From DASZGL01 sp035938875 (GTDB lineage Bacteria; Chloroflexota; Dormibacteria; Aeolococcales; Aeolococcaceae), in NCBI GenBank assembly GCA_035938875.1, contig DASZGL010000069.1, positions 26,476 through 90,475 of the forward strand: DNA of 64,000 bases, given 5' to 3'. A program made the position numbers and the translations under genes. Shown in pieces: positions 17,611-25,156 of the stretch; position 1 is the stretch's first letter; the number at the start of each line of letters is the position of its first letter. Below the pieces are notes generated by a model that had not been told where the DNA came from, did no database searches, and worked only from the letters and a program-made list of their open reading frames with translations.

Positions 17611-18144
17611 TCAGATGCGAGACGCGAGCTTCTGTGCCGCCTGTTCCAGGGGTTGACGGTTCTCCGCAGGGTCATTGAGCAGAACAATCCCGATCTGCAC
17701 CCAGGTCGCACCCTTGCGGAAGAAGATGGCGGAGTCCTCTTCCCAGGCCTCGTCGGCGGTCACGCCTTGGACTGCGGTGAAGGTGTGTCCGAGCCCCTTG
17801 TCGACGTCGTAGGTCTTCTTGGCGCCGTCACCGATGTACACGCTCACCTGCGCCGTCGGTCCTGAGGTCGGCCCGTTGTAGGTGCACGACGGGTTCTGTA
17901 GGTTACCGGGCTCCCCGGGGTTGAGCGGCGTGCGGACCAGGGCTTCGGCATCGGCCTGAGGGAAGAGCTTGCAGACGTCGAGGGTCGCTTGCGTCGTCGC
18001 CGTCGACGTTTCGGTGAGGTCCGACGCAGTGCTCGCCACCGCCGTCGACGTGCCTGACGACGCGGTCGAACTGGTGGACGCACCGCAACCGATGGCGACA
18101 GCGGCCGGCAGCACAAGCGCGGCTCCGACCACCCACTTTCTCAT
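17611..18144 (-). CDS. DUF3558-like lipoprotein
   Basis: This 177-residue exported lipoprotein has a clear signal (RKWVVGAALVLPAAVAIGCG) with lipobox AIGC, then a Ser/Thr/Ala-rich linker of about 35 residues. A small domain starting DVCKLFPQADAEALV and containing PSCTYNG follows. The spaced Cys pair and that opening resemble DUF3558 proteins of actinobacteria, whose function is unknown. The ATG was preferred over an upstream in-frame start because it is preceded by GGAGAGGGG and begins the signal peptide. A truncated relative of its C-terminus lies about 1.9 kb away on the opposite strand. Confidence 0.8.
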   Translation of the reverse strand: MRKWVVGAALVLPAAVAIGCGASTSSTASSGTSTAVASTASDLTETSTATTQATLDVCKLFPQADAEALVRTPLNPGEPGNLQNPSCTYNGPTSGPTAQVSVYIGDGAKKTYDVDKGLGHTFTAVQGVTADEAWEEDSAIFFRKGATWVQIGIVLLNDPAENRQPLEQAAQKLASRI

Positions 18145-18230
18145 GTGCGTGTCCCCTCTCCGACAGGTCGCGCGACACCGTACCACGCTGTAGCTCGCGT
18201 GTCAGCGATTCACGGCCACCCCGCCCGAAG

Positions 18231-19898
18231 TCACACCCGGCCGGCGACGCCCGTCGAACCCCGCAGTTTTCGGCGCCTCCACCCCCTGACACGAATCAAC
18301 CTGATGCCAGCGAACAATGTCGCGATCGCGACCAGCAACGTTGGTGCAACCGGTGGCCCGCCGGCCGTGATGGGTAGGCTCCCGGCCACCGGGACGTCGG
18401 GTAGGTTCCCGGCCACCGGGGCGTCGGGTAGGTTCACGGCCACCGAGCCTGTGTTGGCTGCGTGGAGGGTCGCGTGACTGAAGGCGCCCGCTGTCAGCTT
18501 CACGACATAGAAGCCCCAAAAACCATCGCTGTACCAGATCTCGTTGCGACTCGTGTCGAAAGTTGGCGAGCTCATCGCGAAGTTCCCGCCGTTGATACCA
18601 ACGTAGGCCGGCGCTGCTCGCGTGGAAGGGGCGTTGAAGTACGCCATCTCGTAGGGTTTGGTGAGGTCCTCGATGTTGAATACGCGTAGGCCGCTCATGA
18701 TGAAGCTGCAGGCCACGTACTTCGGGTCAACCTCCGTCGGCACGTTGCAGTAGTGCCCTGCGTAACCCTGGACCGGGCTCTGGGCCCCGTAATCGTTTTG
18801 CTGGTCGCCCGCGCGCGCGTCGGTCTGGTTCACCGCCAGCCTCATGTTCGAGACGACGAACGGGTGGCGGTCATCGCGGATGTCGATGATCCGGGCGGCG
18901 CCGACGCTGGCGTTGGGGTTATAGCCGCCGCTGCTGCCGGTGCCCCTGCTGTATTCATCGACCTCGGCAAGGTAGGGGTGGCCCTTCTCGAAGAAGGGGA
19001 TGGCGTTCTGCGGAATGCTCACCTCCGGCCAGGTCAGCTTGCTCACGACGAGCACAGTGGGGTTCGGATGGTGGGCATTGACTCCGCTGACGTCGAGGAT
19101 GATCAGCCCCGGCAGACCAGTGTCCGCGATGTACAGCCGGTTGCCGTCATCGGACACGCTCATGCCATGCGGTGAATAGTTGGCTGTGACCCACAGCAGG
19201 CTCGGCACCTTTGGATTTGTGAGGTCGACCGCCGCCAGGGTGTGGCCGCCGGTCGAGCTGACGTAGAAGATCGTTCCATCGCGCGAGAAGGCGCTCTCGT
19301 GTCCGAGGATCCCCAGGGGAGTCGATGAGTCGAGCGCCGGGTGGCGGCAGTCCGTCGATACGTCGTACACGTCGACGAAGCCCGGATTGAAGGTCGGGTA
19401 GCCCATGTCAGCGACCAGCAGGCCGCGCTTCTGGTTGAGCCGCAGTGACTCGTGGGGCGAGAGCATCGCCGGGGTGGTGAGGTTGGTCGTGAACACCGGG
19501 TGCGCATGGTCGGTCATGTCGAGGACATAGACACCGATTTCCGAGTTGGCGCCATTCTTCAGGTTGGTGGGGAACAGCAGGGTGCTGTCGTAGAACGCGC
19601 ACTCATGGCCGGCCGCATCGATGTAGCGCTCGACGCGGAATCCACCCGTGTTGCCCTCTTGCCCAACCAGGGCTGTATTGCACCTGTACCCCTTGGCGGC
19701 GCGGCCGTTGTCGACCTCGGCCTTGGGCACACGGCCCTGCACCCCGGTTTCGGGCAAGGACTGGCTGTCGCAGGGAAGCTGTGGCGTGGGGCCGCTATGG
19801 GGCGGGTTGGCGGCCTGAACCGGCGTTGTCAGCAAGATCGCCAGCGCCGTGAGGCCAGGAATCCGCAACAAGTGCGCCACGCGAATCATCACACCCAT
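18231..19898 (-). CDS. LVIVD-type beta-propeller surface protein with sorting-like tail
   Basis: This is a 555-residue secreted protein with an N-terminal signal peptide (LTALAILLTTPVQA). The main body (about 70-470) looks like repeated propeller blades of the LVIVD type: YVLDMTDHAHPVF, AVDLTNPKVPSLLW, IILDVSGVNAHHP, RIIDIRDDRHPFV, RVFNIEDLTKPYE. After the propeller come three 9-residue repeats ending in the consensus VAGNLP, then LPITAGG, a hydrophobic helix and an Arg/Lys-rich end (RGWRRRKLRGS). That order resembles a sortase-type cell-wall anchoring signal, though LPxTA instead of LPxTG. Substrate or partner is unknown; no sortase is in the window. Confidence 0.75.
   Translation of the reverse strand: MGVMIRVAHLLRIPGLTALAILLTTPVQAANPPHSGPTPQLPCDSQSLPETGVQGRVPKAEVDNGRAAKGYRCNTALVGQEGNTGGFRVERYIDAAGHECAFYDSTLLFPTNLKNGANSEIGVYVLDMTDHAHPVFTTNLTTPAMLSPHESLRLNQKRGLLVADMGYPTFNPGFVDVYDVSTDCRHPALDSSTPLGILGHESAFSRDGTIFYVSSTGGHTLAAVDLTNPKVPSLLWVTANYSPHGMSVSDDGNRLYIADTGLPGLIILDVSGVNAHHPNPTVLVVSKLTWPEVSIPQNAIPFFEKGHPYLAEVDEYSRGTGSSGGYNPNASVGAARIIDIRDDRHPFVVSNMRLAVNQTDARAGDQQNDYGAQSPVQGYAGHYCNVPTEVDPKYVACSFIMSGLRVFNIEDLTKPYEMAYFNAPSTRAAPAYVGINGGNFAMSSPTFDTSRNEIWYSDGFWGFYVVKLTAGAFSHATLHAANTGSVAVNLPDAPVAGNLPDVPVAGSLPITAGGPPVAPTLLVAIATLFAGIRLIRVRGWRRRKLRGSTGVAGRV
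18372..18452 (-). repeat. Three tandem 27-bp repeats coding 9-residue units
   Basis: Three contiguous 27-base copies (18372-18398, 18399-18425, 18426-18452) differ at a few positions and keep the frame. They encode units resembling DVPVAGSLP, DAPVAGNLP and TGSVAVNLP just before the LPITAGG anchor-like motif. The copy number could vary between strains. Confidence 0.85.
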
Positions 19899-19982
19899 GC
19901 CTCCACCAATTGCAGCAGCTAGTCTAGCTGACTAGCACACATCAATGACTACACAAGTGGCGACAGAACAGGAGGTAGCCGC

Positions 19983-20063
19983 CAAATCTACGGTCTGCTG
20001 GTCCGGCTCAACGATCCCCCACCCCTGGAGCAGGCGGCGCAGAAGCTGGCGTCGAAGGTCTAG
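19983..20063 (+). pseudogene. C-terminal remnant of a DUF3558-like lipoprotein gene
   Basis: In one plus-strand frame this stretch encodes VRLNDPPPLEQAAQKLASKV followed by a stop. The lipoprotein gene at 17611-18144 ends with LLNDP, four further residues, then QPLEQAAQKLASRI, so about 15 residues are identical. There is no start codon or upstream domain; the frame is closed by a stop at about 19929. I read it as a decayed or truncated paralogue. It is inverted relative to the intact copy and lies on the other side of the propeller gene. Confidence 0.7.
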
Positions 20064-20124
20064 CCGCAGGTCGGAGGGCCAGGCCAGGACACGCAGCCGG
20101 TTCGATCACACCAGCATGCGAAGT

Positions 20125-20137
20125 TGACACAGTGTCA
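20125..20137. promoter_or_regulatory. Perfect palindrome at the start of the GNAT gene
   Basis: TGACAC-A-GTGTCA is a perfect 6-bp inverted repeat with a one-base centre. It overlaps the first possible GTG start codon and lies just upstream of a second in-frame GTG at 20141. It could be an operator for a dimeric repressor. Confidence 0.45.
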
Positions 20138-20629
20138 CTCGTGAACCTGGACCTTGGCGTCGACGATCCCCGCGTTGACGACGTGCGCGCGCTACTGGGA
20201 AGGCATCTGGCCTTCTCGAGGGGAACAACGCCCGCGGAGTATGCCTTTGCGTTGGATGTGGAACAGCTCGTCGATGCGGCGCTCACGTTCTTCAGCGCCA
20301 GAAAGGACGGGCGTCTGCTCGGAGTCGCGGCGCTCAAGCGGCTCGATGCGGATCACGCCGAGCTCAAGTCGATGCACACCAGCGAGGCCGAGCGAGGACG
20401 GGGTGTGGGTCGAGCGCTCGTCGAACACATCCTTACCTTCGCCAGGGCGCAGGGGTACCGACGGGTGAGTCTGGAGACAGGCACCGGCGACGATTTCGTC
20501 TCGGCCCGCACCCTGTACACCAAAGTCGGGTTCATGCCCTGCGAGGCGTTCGGCACCTACCAGGCCAGTCCATACAACACTTTCATGACGATCAGCTTGG
20601 TACCTGGATCCGAGCCCCCGCCTGCCTGA
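20132..20629 (+). CDS. GNAT-family N-acetyltransferase (YsnE-like)
   Basis: This 165-residue cytoplasmic enzyme has the GNAT fold with the acetyl-CoA-binding motif A at SEAERGRGVGRALVEHI (about 90-106). It also has LETGTGDDFVSARTLYTKVGF, typical of the YsnE/PhnO-like subgroup, and a conserved FGTYQASPYNTFM ending. GNAT enzymes acetylate small-molecule amines or proteins; the substrate is not predictable here. Two GTG codons (20132 and 20141) are candidate starts. It stands alone, upstream of a convergent membrane protein gene. Confidence 0.85.
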   Translation: MSLVNLDLGVDDPRVDDVRALLGRHLAFSRGTTPAEYAFALDVEQLVDAALTFFSARKDGRLLGVAALKRLDADHAELKSMHTSEAERGRGVGRALVEHILTFARAQGYRRVSLETGTGDDFVSARTLYTKVGFMPCEAFGTYQASPYNTFMTISLVPGSEPPPA

Positions 20630-20675
20630 AGGCCATCCCGGCGCAGGCCACGTCGCGGAGCCGGTCGCCGAGACC

Positions 20676-21089
20676 CTACAGGCGACCCGTCACCCGCAGC
20701 ATGTTGGTCACCGGCGCGATCAGCGCCAGCAGCGTGAACATGGAGAGCACGAAGAGACGCATCCGCCAGCGAAGTCGGAGGAGGAGCAGAACGAGGACGA
20801 CCGCCCCGGCGACGGCCATCTTGGTGAAGTAGGTCAGCAGCGGGTGCGTGGTGACGCTCTCGTCGAGCCAGGGGTTGCCCTCGACGAAGCGATCGGTCCG
20901 CAGCGCGTACGCCGTGGTCACCGCGTCGAGCAGCTGCGTGATGAGAAAGAGGAAGACCAGCGTGCGGGTGTCGCGGTAGGCGAGGACCGCTCGCAGCCGG
21001 CCAACGATCCCCTGCCCAGCAGTGGTCGCCTCGACCGCCGGTTCGGCCGCCGTGGGCGCGTTGGACCGGCGGGATACTGCCCCCAACAT
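20676..21089 (-). CDS. Small DUF5658-like membrane protein
   Basis: This 137-residue protein has a cytoplasmic N-terminus and three membrane helices: TLVFLFLITQLLDAVTTAYAL, MAVAGAVVLVLLLL and LFVLSMFTLLALIAPVTNML. The pattern LLDAVTTAYALRTDRFVEGNPWL followed by a Lys at the start of the second helix resembles DUF5658 proteins of unknown function. It is convergent with the acetyltransferase and lies 113 bases downstream of rnhA on the same strand. Confidence 0.6.
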   Translation of the reverse strand: MLGAVSRRSNAPTAAEPAVEATTAGQGIVGRLRAVLAYRDTRTLVFLFLITQLLDAVTTAYALRTDRFVEGNPWLDESVTTHPLLTYFTKMAVAGAVVLVLLLLRLRWRMRLFVLSMFTLLALIAPVTNMLRVTGRL

Positions 21090-21202
21090 CTCGCCCCCAT
21101 GGTGACAGACCGGGTCAAGGGTCTGCAGAAAGCATCGTCTGTGTTTACTCGCTCACCAGCATTCCGCCATGAGCGCCTCCGGACCGACACCCAAACAGAT
21201 GT

Positions 21203-21637
21203 TCAGGGGCCGACAGTCTGTAACTCCCTGTACGCCGCCACCGCGAGCTCATCGACGCGGTCGTTGCCGGGGTCGCCGCTGTGACCACGCACCCACTCGA
21301 AGCGCACCCGCGGGTCGATGAGCGGGTCGATGTCGGTGTAGAGGTCGAGGTTCTTCTTCCGCTTCCAGGTGCGCTGCAGCCAGTTGATGACGCCCTGGCT
21401 GTCGGTGCGCACCACCACCGTCCACGTCGGGTCGTCGCCCGCCCGCGCCCGGAACGCGCGCAGCGCCTCGCGGACCGCCTTGAGCTCCTCGCGGTTGTTG
21501 GTCGTCTGCCACTCGGCCTGCGTGTTCTCCTCGACGGTCCCGTCCGGCCACTCCAGCCGGTAGGCCCAGGCGCCGACGCCGGGATTCCCGGAGCAGGCAC
21601 CGTCGGTGTAGGCGATGACTGTCTTGTCGCTGGTCAC
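21203..21637 (-). CDS. rnhA: Ribonuclease HI
   Basis: RNase HI cleaves the RNA strand of RNA-DNA hybrids with a two-metal mechanism. The 144-residue protein shows all four carboxylates: Asp in AYTDGACSGNPG, Glu in TNNREELKAV, Asp in VRTDSQGVINWL, and Asp in GNDRVDELA. HGHSGD-like His is present in WVRGHSGDPGND. The GTG start overlaps the upstream gene's stop as GTGA; the longer reading is a shadow of that gene. It is the last gene of a trpD/zinc-ribbon/rnhA unit. Confidence 0.96.
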   Translation of the reverse strand: MTSDKTVIAYTDGACSGNPGVGAWAYRLEWPDGTVEENTQAEWQTTNNREELKAVREALRAFRARAGDDPTWTVVVRTDSQGVINWLQRTWKRKKNLDLYTDIDPLIDPRVRFEWVRGHSGDPGNDRVDELAVAAYRELQTVGP

Positions 21638-22329
21638 GGCGCGGCGATGCGGTCGCAGTTGGAGCACTGCACCAGCTCGGTCCCGTTGCGCGCTGCGCGC
21701 GCCTCGCGCATGCCCAACGGCAGCCGGCAGCCGCCGCACGAGTCGCCGAGCAGCTGGACGACGGCGGGATGGCGGTGCGCGGCGACGCGCGTGTACAGCG
21801 CGACGTGGTCGGCGGGGAGCGCAGCGACCAGCTCGTCGCGCTCGGCCTGCACCTCGGTCAGTTGACGGCGGACCTCTTCGAGCCGCGCGGCGCGCGGACC
21901 GGCGGCCTCCTCGCGGGTTCGCTCCATGGTCACCACGGCGGTCTCGGCCTCGCGCCGATGTGCATCGGCGGACTCGGCCGCCTCCATGAGCGCGAACTCC
22001 CCCTCCTCCGCCGCGGTGATCTGACTGCGCACGTCCTCGAGCTCGCGCTGCAGGGTGAGCAGGTCCTGCGGGTTGCGCACGCTGCCGCCGTAGAGCTGGC
22101 GGTCGATCTGCTTTGCGCGAGCACGCAGCGCCGCAGCCGTGCGTTCTGCTGCAGACACCGCCTCGTCTGCGTCGCGCTGCAAGGTCGCCGACTCCACAGC
22201 AGTGGCACGGGCGCGGTCCAACGCGGCATCACCGCGCAGCTCGGCTTCGATGTTCGCGGCTTGGGCTCGCAGGTTGCTGAGGCGATCGTCGAGGCGCTGC
22301 AGGTCGAGAAGACGCCCGGCGTCGCTCAC
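21634..22329 (-). CDS. Coiled-coil protein with C-terminal C4 zinc ribbon
   Basis: This 231-residue protein consists of a long alpha-helical coiled coil (about residues 5-180, rich in Ala, Glu, Arg and Leu with few Gly or Pro). It ends in a zinc ribbon with DSCGGCRLPLG and VQCSNCDRI (four Cys). It belongs to the widespread zf-RING_7/CT398-like family often encoded beside RNase H or Nif3 genes; its role is unclear, possibly nucleic-acid related. The GTG start overlaps the trpD stop, and its own stop overlaps rnhA. Confidence 0.85.
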   Translation of the reverse strand: MSDAGRLLDLQRLDDRLSNLRAQAANIEAELRGDAALDRARATAVESATLQRDADEAVSAAERTAAALRARAKQIDRQLYGGSVRNPQDLLTLQRELEDVRSQITAAEEGEFALMEAAESADAHRREAETAVVTMERTREEAAGPRAARLEEVRRQLTEVQAERDELVAALPADHVALYTRVAAHRHPAVVQLLGDSCGGCRLPLGMREARAARNGTELVQCSNCDRIAAP

Positions 22330-23360
22330 GCAGCCACCGCGGTGGAGACGCGCACCAGCGCATCGAGTCGCGCAGCCGCGGCACCGGAGTCCAATGACTC
22401 ACGCGCGCGAACCACGCCGTCGTCGATGTCGCGTGCGTGCTCCGCCGCAACCAGCGCCGCCGCGGCGTTGAGGACGACCACCTCGCGCTGCGGTCCCGCC
22501 TCGCCGCCGAGCAGCGAGCGGATGCGCTGCGCGTTGCTCGCCGCGTCGCCGCCGCGCAGGGTGTCGAGCGACGCGGGGGCGAAGCCGTGGTCGCGCGGGT
22601 CGAGCTGGAACTCACGTACTCCCTCGGCGGTCACCTCGTGGCAGGTGGCGACGCCGTCGAGCCCGAGCTCGTCGAGTCCCCCAGGACCGGCGAAGACAAG
22701 CGCGTGACGGTGGCCGAGGCGATGCAGGACTCCGGCCATGATCGGTGCCAGCTTGGGATCGCTGACCCCGAGCGCCTGGTAGGGGACGCGCGCCGGGTTG
22801 GCCATCGGGCCGAGGATGTTGAACGCGGTGCGGATGCCCAGCTCGCGCCGCACGCCCGCCGCGTGGCGCATCGCCGGGTGGTACGCGGGGGCGAAGAGGA
22901 AGCCGATTCCCGCCTCGTCGACGCAGCGGCGCACCCCGTCCGGCCCCAGCGCGATGGCCACGCCCAGCGCCTCGAGCACGTCGGCGCTGCCGCAGCGGCT
23001 CGACGCGGCGCGGTTGCCGTGCTTGGCGACGGGAACGCCGGCGCCGGCGACGATGAACGCCGCGGCGGTGGAGATGTTGAAGGTGCCGCTGCCGTCGCCT
23101 CCGGTGCCGCAGGTGTCGACGGCGTCGACGTCGAGCTCGACGCGGACGGCGTGGTCGCGCATCGACATCACCATCCCGGTCAGCTCATCGACGGTCTCGC
23201 CGCGGGCGCGCAGCGCGGCGAGGATGGCGCCCATCTGGGCCGGCGTCGCCGACCCCTCCATCATCCGGTCCATGACGCAGCGGGCGGTGACGACGTCGAG
23301 GTGCTCGCCGCTGATGAGGCGCTCGAGGGCGTCGCGCAGCAGGGGGTCGGCGTCGCTCAT
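22326..23360 (-). CDS. trpD: Anthranilate phosphoribosyltransferase
   Basis: TrpD transfers phosphoribose from PRPP to anthranilate in tryptophan biosynthesis. The 344-residue protein has the family motifs: an N-terminal helical domain with LTAQMGAILAALRARGE-type sequence, DTCGTGGDGSGTFNIST, KHGNRAASSRCGSADVLEALG, and FNILGPMANPA. The ATG is chosen because upstream in-frame sequence lacks similarity. No other trp genes are adjacent. It is co-directional with the MFS gene 44 bases upstream. DeoA/pyrimidine phosphorylase relatives share the fold, but the CGTGGD and NRAASS motifs fit TrpD. Confidence 0.92.
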   Translation of the reverse strand: MSDADPLLRDALERLISGEHLDVVTARCVMDRMMEGSATPAQMGAILAALRARGETVDELTGMVMSMRDHAVRVELDVDAVDTCGTGGDGSGTFNISTAAAFIVAGAGVPVAKHGNRAASSRCGSADVLEALGVAIALGPDGVRRCVDEAGIGFLFAPAYHPAMRHAAGVRRELGIRTAFNILGPMANPARVPYQALGVSDPKLAPIMAGVLHRLGHRHALVFAGPGGLDELGLDGVATCHEVTAEGVREFQLDPRDHGFAPASLDTLRGGDAASNAQRIRSLLGGEAGPQREVVVLNAAAALVAAEHARDIDDGVVRARESLDSGAAAARLDALVRVSTAVAA

Positions 23361-23403
23361 CGGAGTTGGGACGGTATCAGGATCGCACCGCGCAGCTTGG
23401 CGG

Positions 23404-24609
23404 TCAGGAGGAGATGGAGAGCCCCTCGCTGAGGTCGGGGTTGCGCGTCGGCTCGCCGGAGCGGCCGGTGACCACCCCGGCGAAGAGCACGACCAGGGCG
23501 ACACAGCAGGCGATGTAGAGCGCCCGGTCCCAATGAACCAGGGGGACGAGGATGAGCGAGCCCACGGCGCCGATGACCATGCCCGTCGACTGGGCGAGGA
23601 CGATAACGGCGTTGACCCGGCCGAGGACGGAGACGTTGACGCGCCGCTGCATGTCCGCCGGGCCCCACGTCTGGAAGCAGACCTCGGCCGTGCCGTTGAG
23701 GATGAGCGGCAGGATCGCCACCCAGAAGTTGTGGCAGAGGACGAAGACAGCCAGCGCGAGGATGCCGGTGATCGCCGTCGTGCTCACTGAGAACCGGACG
23801 GACACGGGTGGTTTGCGGCGCAGCCCGATGAGCGCGCCAATGATGTCGCCGACGCCCACTGAGGCGTACAGCAACCCAACCACGCCGTCGCCGCCCAGTC
23901 GCTCCTCGGCGGCGAGGACGAGTACCGAGCCGGCGGCGGTGACGGCGATGGCGTCGGCGAGGTAGGCGAACGCCATGGCGCGAAGGGTGGGGTCGTCCCG
24001 GACCAGGCGCAGCCCGGGGAGGGCGCCGGCGAAGGGCCGCCTTGCGGACGTGGCGGCGCGCGTCGGCAATGTCGCCATGAGCAGCGAGGCGACCGCGAAG
24101 GTGGCGACGTCGATCCACAGCAGCAGGTCGGGCCCCTTCCAGGCGAGGAACGGCGCGCCGATCGCCGGTCCGAGAACCAGCGACGACGCCAGCGCGAAGT
24201 TGTAGAGGGCGTTGGCCCGCTGGATCCCCTCGCCGAGGACGACGGTGGGGATGATGGTGCCCATCGCCGACCTGGCGACGCCGTTGACCAGCTGGGCCAG
24301 GGCCACGGCGAGGAAGACACCCCAGGCGGCATTGTTGTGCTCGGCCAGGATGATCGTCGCGGTCAGGATTCCCTGGAGCATCGAGCAGATTGCCACGACT
24401 CGCGCTCCGCCAAAGCGGTCCGCGAGGTTGCCCCCCGGCCCCGCTCCGACGACGCGGGGCAGGACCCTCGCCAGCATGTAGCCCGCGGGAGCTGCGGTCG
24501 ACCCCGTCACCCGAAGGACCAGGACGACCATGGCGACGGTGGTCAGCCAGTCGCCGTAGAGGGAGAGGGTGGCGCCCGCCAGGAAGCGCCGGAATGGGTC
24601 GCGGAGCAC
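23404..24609 (-). CDS. MFS efflux transporter
   Basis: This 401-residue protein is a 12-helix major facilitator, probably a proton-driven exporter of the enterobactin-exporter/macrolide type (MFS_3). The first half shows SLYGDWLTTVAMVVLVL and the loop motif GNLADRFGGARVV between helices 2 and 3. A second similar bundle begins near residue 205. The substrate cannot be read from sequence. It is transcribed leftward behind an unusually long, hairpin-rich leader carrying a 13-codon ORF with a perfect Shine-Dalgarno. Regulation by attenuation or antibiotic-induced ribosome stalling is therefore plausible. Confidence 0.85.
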   Translation of the reverse strand: MLRDPFRRFLAGATLSLYGDWLTTVAMVVLVLRVTGSTAAPAGYMLARVLPRVVGAGPGGNLADRFGGARVVAICSMLQGILTATIILAEHNNAAWGVFLAVALAQLVNGVARSAMGTIIPTVVLGEGIQRANALYNFALASSLVLGPAIGAPFLAWKGPDLLLWIDVATFAVASLLMATLPTRAATSARRPFAGALPGLRLVRDDPTLRAMAFAYLADAIAVTAAGSVLVLAAEERLGGDGVVGLLYASVGVGDIIGALIGLRRKPPVSVRFSVSTTAITGILALAVFVLCHNFWVAILPLILNGTAEVCFQTWGPADMQRRVNVSVLGRVNAVIVLAQSTGMVIGAVGSLILVPLVHWDRALYIACCVALVVLFAGVVTGRSGEPTRNPDLSEGLSISS

Positions 24610-24725
24610 TCCGTGGACCTCTCCCCGAATTCACCCTCTCGGTGCAAGCGCCGAGCGCGCCTAGCCGGGGTGAATCCTAGCCGCAGGTGCCGCCGAGTGA
24701 CCGCAAGATCCTCAAGACGCAGGCG

Positions 24726-24759
24726 GGCGCGGATGTCGCCGTTCTGTGACATCCGCGCC
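24726..24759 (-). promoter_or_regulatory. Strong 12-bp hairpin in the MFS leader
   Basis: GGCGCGGATGTC and GACATCCGCGCC form a perfect 12-bp stem with a 10-base loop. There is no U-tract after it on either strand, so it may be an attenuator stem or a factor-dependent termination site and not a simple intrinsic terminator. Confidence 0.6.
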
Positions 24760-24800
24760 ACCGCCCCATCACCAGCGGTCAATACCGTGTGTGATGGCCT

Positions 24801-24820
24801 GACCGCTTAGCTGAGCGGTC
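24801..24820 (-). promoter_or_regulatory. Hairpin starting at the leader-ORF stop codon
   Basis: The minus strand GACCGCTCAGCTAAGCGGTC folds as a 7- to 8-bp stem. Its first base is the last base of the leader-ORF TAG, so a ribosome finishing or stalling on the ORF would prevent folding. This geometry is typical of attenuator leaders, but function is inferred. Confidence 0.5.
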
Positions 24821-24861
24821 TAACTCCAGCCAGAGCCTTCATGACCTGTCCAGGTCTGCAT
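24820..24861 (-). CDS. Candidate 13-residue leader peptide
   Basis: The minus strand has a near-perfect anti-Shine-Dalgarno match, AAGGAGGTGA, eight bases before ATG. The ORF encodes MQTWTGHEGSGWS. Two of 13 residues are Trp. A second, overlapping frame (24807-24842) encodes MKALAGVRPLS but has a poor ribosome-binding site. The peptide is 210 bases upstream of the MFS start and is followed at once by a hairpin. I infer a regulatory leader peptide; a chance ORF cannot be excluded without comparative data. Confidence 0.45.
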   Translation of the reverse strand: MQTWTGHEGSGWS

Positions 24862-24882
24862 CGCTTCGCTCACCTCCTTCTT

Positions 24883-24977
24883 GGCGAGGATCCCGGAGTT
24901 CCAGCCTGTCCGCTGGGATCCCGGCGCCGGTCCGCCACCCCGGCTGTTGCGTCGCCGCGGATCTCTCCGAGATCCGC
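24883..24977 (-). ncRNA. Candidate structured cis-regulatory RNA element
   Basis: Read on the minus strand, a 9-bp hairpin (24957-24977, GCGGATCTC/GAGATCCGC) abuts a helix GGCGA/TCGCC (24952-24956 with 24883-24887). That helix closes a junction containing stem GCCGG/CCGGC (24940-24944 with 24926-24930, 9-base loop). It also contains an extended stem GGATC/GATCC (24917-24921 with 24888-24892) topped by CCAGC/GCTGG (24912-24916 with 24901-24905). The junction closes four bases before the leader-ORF Shine-Dalgarno. I do not recognise a known riboswitch class. Confidence 0.45.
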
Positions 24978-24995
24978 TTTAGTTCATCGTCTCAG

Positions 24996-25013
24996 GTAAC
25001 GCATCTGCGTTAC
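24996..25013. repeat. Perfect inverted repeat downstream of the HD-GYP gene
   Basis: GTAACGCATCTGCGTTAC forms a 7- to 8-bp palindrome with a minimal loop. It could end HD-GYP transcripts or be a protein-binding site upstream of the MFS leader. No T-tract follows. Confidence 0.5.
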
Positions 25014-25156
25014 TACGTGACGGATACTAAACGACCCAACGACGGGTGGCAACCGCTCTGTTACCAGATTTACGGTTCTGTCCCCGGCCGTCACAGATCC
25101 GTTACAGGATCGAGCCTCTTGGTGCGTTCGAGAGGCTTCCGAAGGCTCCGCCGAGT

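Larger units (their letters stand above)
24610..25156 (-). other. 547-bp leader/intergenic region upstream of the MFS gene
   Basis: No conserved protein-coding gene is visible here. Reading leftward from the HD-GYP stop, it contains an inverted repeat (24996-25013) and a compact multi-helix RNA-like element (24883-24977). A short ORF with a consensus ribosome-binding site (24820-24861) follows, with a hairpin beginning on its stop codon (24801-24820). Next come a 12-bp perfect stem (24726-24759) and a direct repeat CCTAGCCG (two copies 16 bases apart near 24660-24683). The density of perfect stems is far above that of the other intergenic gaps here. Confidence 0.6.

Noticed and set aside
19945..20127. 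A 60-codon plus-strand ORF between the propeller and GNAT genes
   Set aside because: It is Arg/Ser-rich, overlaps the DUF3558-like remnant in another frame, and lacks a good ribosome-binding site.
22326..24609. The Trp-containing leader ORF as a classical trp attenuator for trpD
   Set aside because: trpD is the second gene after an exporter, other trp genes are absent, and two Trp codons are separated by seven residues, unlike tandem Trp codons in trp leaders.
24807..24842. Second leader ORF MKALAGVRPLS in another frame
   Set aside because: It lacks a good Shine-Dalgarno and ends inside the hairpin; mentioned only as an alternative to the 13-codon ORF.
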